Both the position numbers and the translations under genes were made by a program. A stretch of DNA of 13,029 bases from an uncultured Lachnospiraceae bacterium (GTDB lineage: Bacteria > Bacillota > Clostridia > Lachnospirales > Lachnospiraceae). Each line of letters begins with the position of its first letter. Position 1 is the first letter of the stretch. The stretch spans positions 1-13,029 of the forward strand of contig CAJUIM010000107.1 of the NCBI GenBank assembly GCA_910586275.1. Reading direction: 5' to 3'. A model generated the notes under the pieces. That model worked only from the letters and a program-made list of their open reading frames with translations, made no database searches and was not told the origin of the DNA. Below are positions 1 to 6,024 of this stretch, in pieces.

Positions 1-57
1 GCACGGGCGTCCGCCTCCCAACATTACATTCAGGCTGAACTGTTACGGAAATCAATT

Positions 58-858
58 CTATGCCTGCCCAGAAGCCCAAATCCTGCTGTCTACGGAGGGT
101 ATCATCCCTTCCGCATCGAATCGGATATCCCTCTGCCAAAATTCACCCCTCAATAACCAGCGGTTTCGGTACCACTCCGTATATACCCGGTTCAGCGTTA
201 CCGACATAATGGCCAATATATTGGCATAGACCGCATTTTCCGGCCATGTGGCATATATTTCCGAAGAAGCCACATTTTTAATATAATCCTTATACCTGAC
301 ATAATAATTCGGCGCCGAAGGGTCGTTTGGCACGCCGTCATGCACTACCAGAAACTCCGGTATCACCACTCTGCTAAGTACGATTTCCCCTGTTTCATCT
401 ATGGGCTTGATTTCGTCTTCCGGTATTTTCGGCGGGTATTCCCCATACAGCGTATGGTCTGGGATGACAATAGTTTCCTCTTCCTGTTCTTCCATCTCCG
501 TGGGAGTCATTTCCACGGACTGCAGCGCAAGCGTATCCGCCAATATCTCGGTTCCCGAAATGGTAACCGGCTCATAGCCCGGTGCATTGACTTCTATATT
601 GTACTCCGAATACGGCTGCTCGCTTCCCGGCTCCAAGCTATACTCCAGCGGCGGCGCAGGAAGCCCTATCTCCTCAGTTTGTCCCGATATGTCGGTATCC
701 AATGTTTCTATAATGGAATCCGGCATCCCTTTGTAGGAAATTTTCACTGTGGCATCGCGGATCGGAATCAAACCCAAAGTGGATGTGACACTGACTTTCA
801 GATTCCCCGCATAAGGGCTGTCAGCTCTCTGCGCGGCATGAATAATATTGAAGGGCAT
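58..858 (-). CDS. Truncated SleC/SpoIID-like spore cortex-lytic protein, probable pseudogene
   Basis: The 266-codon frame matches, from memory of the family, clostridial SleC-type proteins: an N-terminal beta-rich domain (about 18-107, GNLKVSVTS...APGYEPVTISGTE), an acidic linker, then a SpoIID-like lytic domain starting at PEFLVVHDG with YIKNVASSEIYATWP (192-206, E200 aligning with the SpoIID catalytic Glu) and TLNRVYTEWYRNR (221-233). SleC degrades spore cortex during germination and normally continues through the rest of the catalytic domain to a C-terminal peptidoglycan-binding domain, for about 430-530 residues. Here residues 234-266 look unrelated. The adjacent frame instead reads A-G-Y, a stop, then VNFGRGISDSM (161-105), resembling the expected GY...YGRNIFDSI. 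That points to a frameshift plus small deletion, and no peptidoglycan-binding domain follows in the remaining bases. The only SD-like sequence is AGAGG inside the htpG terminator. Function is probably lost. Confidence 0.75.
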   Translation of the reverse strand: MPFNIIHAAQRADSPYAGNLKVSVTSTLGLIPIRDATVKISYKGMPDSIIETLDTDISGQTEEIGLPAPPLEYSLEPGSEQPYSEYNIEVNAPGYEPVTISGTEILADTLALQSVEMTPTEMEEQEEETIVIPDHTLYGEYPPKIPEDEIKPIDETGEIVLSRVVIPEFLVVHDGVPNDPSAPNYYVRYKDYIKNVASSEIYATWPENAVYANILAIMSVTLNRVYTEWYRNRWLLRGEFWQRDIRFDAEGMIPSVDSRIWASGQA

Positions 859-905
859 AAAAAAACCTCTGCATATTTATTTACCACATTATATGCAGAG
901 GTTTT
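859..905 (-). terminator. Intrinsic terminator of htpG
   Basis: A perfect 15-bp inverted repeat (arms 862-876 and 891-905, core AACCTCTGCATAT) with a 14-base loop is followed on the minus strand by a run of seven T (865-859). It begins 45 bases after the htpG stop. It directly abuts the ATG of the next gene at 858, so the gene downstream either has no leader of its own or depends on read-through. Confidence 0.9.
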
Positions 906-949
906 CCGGTTGTGCGCTGAAGCGTCTCCATCCGGCTTCCTTATTTCGC

Positions 950-3067
950 CTATTTTGTAAGCAGCATCATAATATCATTGCTTCTGGCAATAAATTTCGT
1001 CATTGCTTCCGATGGCAGCGGCGCATTCTGAATCAGTGCCAAATCATACAGCTGCTCACAGATCATGGACACATTTTCACTTTCTTTATTCTCCAATACA
1101 TACTGTACCAGCGGATGTTCCGCATTGAGCACAAGGGTTTCCCCTTCTTTGCCGAACATACCCATATCCGCGCCGTTCATGGAATACATGCGCATCATAT
1201 CCTGCATACGCCTGCTTTCCTCGGAAATGGTAATCATGGAAGAAATCTTCTTATCTTTCAGCTTTTCTACCTTTACGTTAAGGCTTTCTTTATTCAGTGC
1301 CTTCTTTATCATTTCGGCAATTTCCCCGGCCTTTTCTTCCAGTTCCTTTGCCGCCTCCTCGGAAATCTCCTCTTTCATGGAGTCGGTCAGGTCGGCGTCA
1401 ATACGCATAAACCGAATTCCTTCGTTCTTCGCTTCCAGCTGGGAAATAAAAGGCTGGTCAATGTTGTGAGTCAGAATGACCGCTTCCATCTGAGCCTCTT
1501 TGAACATATTGATATACTGGCTCTGCTGCTGCTCATCCGTCACATAATAAATAATCTTCTCTTTCTTCTCATCCTCTTCGGCGGTTTCCTCATCTACGAT
1601 TTCGGCATCCACTTTATTGCCGTCCTCATCCACTGCATCCGCCTTGCTTTCTTCTGCATTCTCTGTTCCGGCAGCGCTTCCTTCCGCCGTCTGAGCACCG
1701 CTGCTTTCGCCGCCGTCGGCATTTTCCTGCCCGTCTGCCTTATGGATTTCCAGACATTCCGGCAAAGTCAGATACTTCCCTTCCAGATTCTTAAAGAGAA
1801 TATAATCTGTCATCTTATCACAGAACTTATCGTCCTTCAGACAGCCGAACTTGATAAACGGACTGATATCATCCCAATATTTATCGTACTCTTCCTTCTC
1901 CGTCTTGCACATGCCGGACAGCTTATCCGCCACTTTCTTGGAAATATAATCGGAAATCTTCTTCACGAACCCGTCATTCTGCAATGCGCTCCTCGATACA
2001 TTCAGCGGCAGATCCGGGCAGTCAATGACCCCTTTCAGCAAAAGCAGGAATTCGGGAATGACTTCCTTAATGTTGTCCGCAATGAATACCTGATTGTTAT
2101 ACAGCTTTATCGTGCCTTCCATGGATTCATATTCCATATTGATTTTCGGGAAATATAAAATGCCCTTCAGATTAAAAGGATAATCCATATTCAGGTGAAT
2201 CCAGAACAACGGTTCTTTGTAATCCTGGAATACTTTACGGTAGAATTCCAGATACTCTTCCTTCGTACAGTCATTCGGATGCTTTGTCCAAAGAGGAACC
2301 GTCTCATTAAGAAGTTCCGGCCTCCTTATGATTTTCAGTTTCTGCTCGTCTTCCTCTTTCTCCTTTGCAATCTCCTCCACCACCGTATCGGTATCCAGCT
2401 TTTCTTCTGCCTTTATAATCTGGGTTTCCTTTGTATTCTCCTTCTCCAGATAAATCTCGGTAGGCATGAAGGAACAATATTTCTTAATGACTTCCCTTGC
2501 CTTGTACTCATTGCAGAACTCCAGACAATCTTCATTGATATGGAGCGTAATCTCCGTCCCTACTTCCGTCCGGGTACCTTCTTCCATGTCGAACTCGGTG
2601 CCGCCGTCGCATACCCAATGCACCGGCACCGCATTTTCTTTATAAGACAGAGAATCAATATGCACCTGATCCGCTACCATAAATGCGGAATAGAAACCTA
2701 ATCCGAAATGACCGATAATCTGATCTTCATTCGTCTTGTCCTTATATTTTTCAAAGAAATCCGTTGCGCCTGAAAAAGCAATCTGATTGATATACTCTTC
2801 CACTTCCTCCGCCGTCATGCCGATTCCATTGTCAATGAACTTCAATGTCTTCTCTTCCGGATTCACAAGAACACGGATTTTTGCCTTATAGTCATCAGGC
2901 AGGGTGCATTCCCCCATCATCTCCAATTTCTTCCGTTTCGTAATTGCGTCACATCCGTTGGAAATAAGTTCCCTCATGAAAATATCATGATCCGAATAAA
3001 GCCATTTCTTAATAATCGGAAAAATATTATCGCTGTTAATCGATAAATTCCCATGCTTTGCTGCCAT
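950..3067 (-). CDS. htpG: HtpG, Hsp90-family ATP-dependent chaperone
   Basis: A 705-residue cytosolic Hsp90. The N-terminal GHKL ATPase domain shows MRELISNGCDAI with the catalytic Glu near residue 33, DNGIGM near 80, and GHFGLGFYSAFMV near 120. The middle domain includes PLNVSRSALQ with the arginine that contacts ATP. The C-terminal dimerisation domain ends in MMLLTK. It exceeds E. coli HtpG (624 residues). Much of the excess is an acidic, low-complexity insert at about residues 444-500 (Glu/Asp/Ala/Gly/Ser-rich) between LPECLEIHK and KIIYYVTD, plus a charged stretch around 220-245. The ATG at 3067 is chosen because AAGGAAG is well spaced for it. A GTG three codons earlier would lie on the SD itself. 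Regulation is probably by HrcA through the upstream CIRCE, and an intrinsic terminator follows the stop. Confidence 0.96.
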   Translation of the reverse strand: MAAKHGNLSINSDNIFPIIKKWLYSDHDIFMRELISNGCDAITKRKKLEMMGECTLPDDYKAKIRVLVNPEEKTLKFIDNGIGMTAEEVEEYINQIAFSGATDFFEKYKDKTNEDQIIGHFGLGFYSAFMVADQVHIDSLSYKENAVPVHWVCDGGTEFDMEEGTRTEVGTEITLHINEDCLEFCNEYKAREVIKKYCSFMPTEIYLEKENTKETQIIKAEEKLDTDTVVEEIAKEKEEDEQKLKIIRRPELLNETVPLWTKHPNDCTKEEYLEFYRKVFQDYKEPLFWIHLNMDYPFNLKGILYFPKINMEYESMEGTIKLYNNQVFIADNIKEVIPEFLLLLKGVIDCPDLPLNVSRSALQNDGFVKKISDYISKKVADKLSGMCKTEKEEYDKYWDDISPFIKFGCLKDDKFCDKMTDYILFKNLEGKYLTLPECLEIHKADGQENADGGESSGAQTAEGSAAGTENAEESKADAVDEDGNKVDAEIVDEETAEEDEKKEKIIYYVTDEQQQSQYINMFKEAQMEAVILTHNIDQPFISQLEAKNEGIRFMRIDADLTDSMKEEISEEAAKELEEKAGEIAEMIKKALNKESLNVKVEKLKDKKISSMITISEESRRMQDMMRMYSMNGADMGMFGKEGETLVLNAEHPLVQYVLENKESENVSMICEQLYDLALIQNAPLPSEAMTKFIARSNDIMMLLTK

Positions 3068-3071
3068 ATAA

Positions 3072-3213
3072 GCCACTTCCTTTTCTTCTTACTTTTTTCT
3101 TCTTGCTTCTTCTTGTTTTTTCTTCTTTGCCTTTGTTTCCTGTTTCTTCTTTTACTTCGCTTCCTTTTCTTCTTTTACTTTGTTTCCTTTTCTTCTTTTA
3201 CTTCGCTTCTTAA
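3072..3213 (-). repeat. Purine-rich tandem-repeat leader of htpG
   Basis: The coding-strand leader is almost all A and G for about 140 bases. It includes imperfect tandem copies of a 23-24-base unit (3131-3154, 3155-3177, 3178-3200) and degenerate partial copies on both sides (3201-3210 and 3075-3091). Each unit contains an SD-like AGGAA. The copy nearest the gene supplies the real ribosome binding site (AAGGAAG, 3082-3076) for the ATG at 3067. Confidence 0.7.
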
Positions 3214-3233
3214 CAGAAGAAATATCCGTTCCT

Positions 3234-3250
3234 GCCGGGTTATCCCCGGC
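3234..3250 (-). other. GC-rich hairpin at the predicted 5' end of the htpG mRNA
   Basis: GCCGGG-GATAA-CCCGGC forms a perfect six-bp GC stem, starting about four bases after the predicted transcription start. No U-tract follows, so it is not a terminator. A 5'-terminal hairpin of this kind can protect mRNA from decay; the role here is inferred. Confidence 0.45.
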
Positions 3251-3260
3251 GCATAATCAA

Positions 3261-3289
3261 AGTTTAATTCCTCTTTGCAAAAAAGTCAA
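3261..3289 (-). promoter_or_regulatory. Probable sigma-A promoter of htpG
   Basis: On the minus strand TTGACT (3289-3284, five of six matches to consensus) is separated by exactly 17 bases from TAAACT (3266-3261, four of six). The predicted start is near 3254. The -35 lies seven bases from the CIRCE palindrome, so bound HrcA could block polymerase. An alternative -10, TATTAT at 3328-3323 overlapping CIRCE, lacks a good -35. Confidence 0.6.
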
Positions 3290-3295
3290 GAGAAA

Positions 3296-3324
3296 ATTAG
3301 CACTCATTCGCAATGAGTGCTAAT
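3296..3324. promoter_or_regulatory. CIRCE operator for the HrcA heat-shock repressor
   Basis: The sequence reads TTAGCACTC, nine bases, GAGTGCTAA (3297-3323), an exact match to the CIRCE consensus. With the flanking A/T and the inner ATT/AAT it forms a perfect 13-bp palindrome around CGC. CIRCE binds the HrcA repressor, which usually controls groESL and dnaK operons. Here the only downstream gene on the minus strand is htpG, 229 bases away. Confidence 0.93.
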
Positions 3325-3448
3325 AATAGAGATTTTTCCTAGTATTTATGCGGTTTTGCGGATTTCTAAAATTTTCGTAAACTCTTTATGCGCCGCCCTG
3401 CCCGCAAGTCTTTTCCGGTAACACCGTACACGGTCTGCCACGCCGGCT

Positions 3449-4558
3449 CTATTCTTCCGCCGCAAAATACTTCCCGTAAATGTCAAAAAAGTCAGAAGTC
3501 GTCACTTTCCCGTCATGGATAAACGCCACCTGTCCCCACACTTCCTCGTTCAGATTCCTGGTCAGCGATTTCACAAAAGTATCATATTCCTGCCCAAACA
3601 CCTCTTTTTTCCGTTCTTCCACAATCTTTACCTTATTAGCGTCCGTCTCCGCCCGGTCAAAGGTACTGATGCACTTAATGATGTGATACCCGAACTTTGT
3701 CTCCACAATATCGCTGATTTCCCCTTTCCCCAGATTAAAGGCTGCCTCTTCGAAAGCCGGCTCCATATCCCCCTTGCCGAAAGAGTAAGTGGCTTTGCTG
3801 TCTTCGCTGTACCGTTCCACCAGTTGTTCAAAATCCGCCCCTTCTTCCTCATCCCTGGCCAGTTCCAGCACTTCCTTTGCCAGCTGATATGCTTCCTCCT
3901 TGGCCGCTTCCGTATACGCAATCTTTTCTCCGGATCCGTCCAAGGCATAAGTCCGGATCAGCACATGCTGCACCGTAATGGTACGCGCCTCGTCGTCGCT
4001 GATTTCCGGGTTAATGTCGCGGATAATGAAATGATACACTTTATTGGCAAGCCCGTATTCCGCATACAGTCTCTCAATCAGTTCCTCCGACACCCCCATC
4101 AGTTCCCGTTCCGTATCGTTCAGGGAGCCATAGTATTCTTTTGCCGCCGCCGCCGCGTATCCCTTCTCCTGCGCAGTCAGTTCCACCCCATGCTCTGCCG
4201 CCAGCAGATTCATGGATTTAATCTGGGCAATCCGGGCCAAAGCAGTGTCTTTGATATTCTGTTCCAGCGTAATCCCTTCCACATTTGCCTGCCATATCTC
4301 CGGCCCGTACACTCTCTCATACTGATTCTGGGTATTGGTCAGATAGACCATGATTTCCGGCAGCGTGCAGGAAATGCTTTCGATGCGGAAGATCTCATCT
4401 TTGGCAAATCCGGTAGTAAGCACCACTTTTGTATTGGCATCTTCCTTTTCGCTGCCGCAGCCCGCCATAAGCACCGCCAGCAAAACCATGGCAGCCCATG
4501 TCCGCCCCCGTTTTCCCAATGCCCTCTTGCATTCCCTTAATTTCCGATTTCCTGTCAC
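3449..4558 (-). CDS. Parvulin-type peptidyl-prolyl isomerase lipoprotein (PrsA/SurA-like)
   Basis: A 369-residue foldase anchored outside the membrane. It has an Arg/Lys-rich n-region (residues 5-19), a hydrophobic core AAMVLLAVLMAG, and a lipobox LMAGC with lipidated C34, where the usual Leu at -3 is Met. A SurA_N-like helical region covers about 60-180. A parvulin domain at about 195-297 runs from VQHVLIRTY through FEQLVERYSEDS and SFGKGDMEPAFEEAAF to the family ending FGYHIIK. A helical tail follows. PrsA-type proteins assist folding of exported proteins at the cell surface. The start codon is GTG at 4558, preceded by GGAAGG seven bases upstream; this SD overlaps the end of the FAD gene, and the two are three bases apart. 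No clear terminator follows, so read-through toward htpG is possible. The symbol prsA is not assigned because several paralogues exist in Clostridia. Confidence 0.9.
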   Translation of the reverse strand: MTGNRKLRECKRALGKRGRTWAAMVLLAVLMAGCGSEKEDANTKVVLTTGFAKDEIFRIESISCTLPEIMVYLTNTQNQYERVYGPEIWQANVEGITLEQNIKDTALARIAQIKSMNLLAAEHGVELTAQEKGYAAAAAKEYYGSLNDTERELMGVSEELIERLYAEYGLANKVYHFIIRDINPEISDDEARTITVQHVLIRTYALDGSGEKIAYTEAAKEEAYQLAKEVLELARDEEEGADFEQLVERYSEDSKATYSFGKGDMEPAFEEAAFNLGKGEISDIVETKFGYHIIKCISTFDRAETDANKVKIVEERKKEVFGQEYDTFVKSLTRNLNEEVWGQVAFIHDGKVTTSDFFDIYGKYFAAEE

Positions 4559-4561
4559 GCC

Positions 4562-5965
4562 CTATCCTTCCATTCCCTTTAAAATACTCCTTGCCACACT
4601 GATTCCGTTTGCCGAAGCCTGCTGCAGCCCTCTGGTCACGCCCGCTCCGTCCCCGATGGCACGCAGCCCTTTGATGCTCGTCTCAAAATCCCGGTTCACT
4701 ATGACCCGGTTAGAGTAAAATTTCACTTCTACGCCGTACAGCAGCGTCTCGTCCGAAGCAATGCCCGGCGTCACTTTATCCAACGCTTCCAGCATTTCCT
4801 GAATGTCCACCATAATCCTATGAGGAAATACCAAAGACAAATCCCCCGGTACCGCATCCTTCAGCGTAGGAATCAGATTGTTCCGGCAAAGCCGTTCCTC
4901 CGTCGTCCTTCTGCCCCTCTTGAAATCCCCAAAGGTCTGCACCATGATCTTCCCTCCGCAAAGCATATTGGACAGCTGGGCAATCTGTTTTCCGTACTCG
5001 ATAGGCGTTTTAAACGGCTTTGTAAAATTCTTTGATACAAGAATGGCAAAATTCGTATTATTGGTCTTATAGTCCTGTGCCTTATAAGCATGTCCGTTCA
5101 CTACCGCAAGGCCGCCCTCATAATACTCAGTGGCCACCTCGCCGGAAGGATTGGTACAGAACGTCCGCACTTTATCGTCAAAAGTAGGTGTATACAGCAC
5201 CAGCTTCGCCTCATACAGATTCTCGTTCAGATACTGCATGACTTCGTCCCGCACTTCCACGCGCACGCCGATATCCACCGTGCCTGCCTTTGTCTCGATA
5301 CCGATTTCCTCGCACTTGTCCTTAAACCAGTCCGCACCTTCCCGGCCTACCGCAGAAACAATCTCTTCCGCATAATAAGTCTCCCCTTTGTCGGTAACGA
5401 CACCTGCCGCCCTGCCGTCTTCCACGAGAATATGTTCTACCATAGTATTGAAAAGCAGCGTCACTCCTTCCTCTTCCAAATGCTTCTGCAGCTTGGCATA
5501 TATCTTATATCCTTCCTCCGTCCCCAAATGACGGATGGGGCATTCGATCAGTTTCAGGTTCGCATTGATTGCCGCTTTCCTTATTTCCCGTATTTCCTTC
5601 TCCTTATCTGCCCCGTAAACATTCTGATCCGCGCCGAATTTCAGATAAATGGCATCGGATTCACCGATTAATTCCATCGTCTCCTCATATCCCAAAATCG
5701 CCGGCAGATTGCCGCCCACATCCGGAGACAGCGACAGCTTCCCGTCGGAAAAAGCCCCTGCCCCTGCAAACCCCGTGGTAATGGAGCAAGGCTTACAGCC
5801 CACGCATTGCTTCGTCACCCTTTTCGGGCAGTTCCTTTTCTCAATGGATCTTCCTTTCTCTACTACCAACACCTTCAGTTCCTTCTTCCGGGCCTTCAGT
5901 TCATAAGCACAGAAAATGCCTCCCGGCCCTGCCCCTATAATAATCACGTCAAACTTATTTTCCAT
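4562..5965 (-). CDS. FAD-dependent dehydrogenase, COG2509-type, function unknown
   Basis: A 467-residue two-dinucleotide-fold flavoprotein. The N-terminal FAD site is DVIIIGAGPGG (residues 6-16) with the acidic strand end VVEKG at 34-38. The C-terminal FAD motif RAIGDGAGVTRGLQQASANG contacts the flavin. A cysteine cluster C46-x7-C54-x2-C57-x2-C60 precedes a glycine-rich segment GFAGAGAFSDGKL at 65-77. I recall this layout as typical of the uncharacterised 'FAD-dependent dehydrogenase' family found in many Clostridia. The ATG at 5965 is chosen for the AAAGGAAG upstream; the frame opens eight codons earlier without an SD. The stop is three bases from the start of the parvulin lipoprotein gene, suggesting one transcript. 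No substrate can be assigned. The cysteines could bind metal or an Fe-S cluster, or form redox disulfides; that is inference only. Confidence 0.85.
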   Translation of the reverse strand: MENKFDVIIIGAGPGGIFCAYELKARKKELKVLVVEKGRSIEKRNCPKRVTKQCVGCKPCSITTGFAGAGAFSDGKLSLSPDVGGNLPAILGYEETMELIGESDAIYLKFGADQNVYGADKEKEIREIRKAAINANLKLIECPIRHLGTEEGYKIYAKLQKHLEEEGVTLLFNTMVEHILVEDGRAAGVVTDKGETYYAEEIVSAVGREGADWFKDKCEEIGIETKAGTVDIGVRVEVRDEVMQYLNENLYEAKLVLYTPTFDDKVRTFCTNPSGEVATEYYEGGLAVVNGHAYKAQDYKTNNTNFAILVSKNFTKPFKTPIEYGKQIAQLSNMLCGGKIMVQTFGDFKRGRRTTEERLCRNNLIPTLKDAVPGDLSLVFPHRIMVDIQEMLEALDKVTPGIASDETLLYGVEVKFYSNRVIVNRDFETSIKGLRAIGDGAGVTRGLQQASANGISVARSILKGMEG

Positions 5966-6024
5966 CCCAATTTCTTCCTTTCTTTGCATACAATATCTAA
6001 ACAGCGAAAACGATCCCTCATTAA

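Larger units (their letters stand above)
3068..3448. other. Intergenic control region between the parvulin gene and htpG
   Basis: This 381-base gap holds the CIRCE operator, the htpG promoter, the 5' hairpin and the purine-rich leader. The parvulin-proximal part (3325-3448) contains no clear terminator. The best local pairing is a small ACCGT-GT-ACGGT hairpin near 3423-3434 without a U-tract. No gene was found here on either strand. Confidence 0.6.

Noticed and set aside
2..19. Possible start of a further gene at the left edge (GGGAGG, nine bases, GTG on the minus strand)
   Set aside because: The spacing is good but only one codon lies in the window, so it cannot be supported.
848..2158. Plus-strand open frame of 436 codons opposite htpG
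   Set aside because: It is the mirror of HtpG codons with no recognisable protein, and its start lies in the htpG terminator.
3131..3210. CRISPR-like array in the htpG leader repeats
   Set aside because: The repeats are directly adjacent with no spacers, imperfect and purine-only. They are simple tandem repeats.
3053..3256. Plus-strand frame coding a Leu/Phe-rich 67-residue 'membrane' peptide
   Set aside because: It is the artefact of reading the complement of the purine-rich htpG leader; there is no SD and the hydrophobicity comes from the CTT/TTC repeats.
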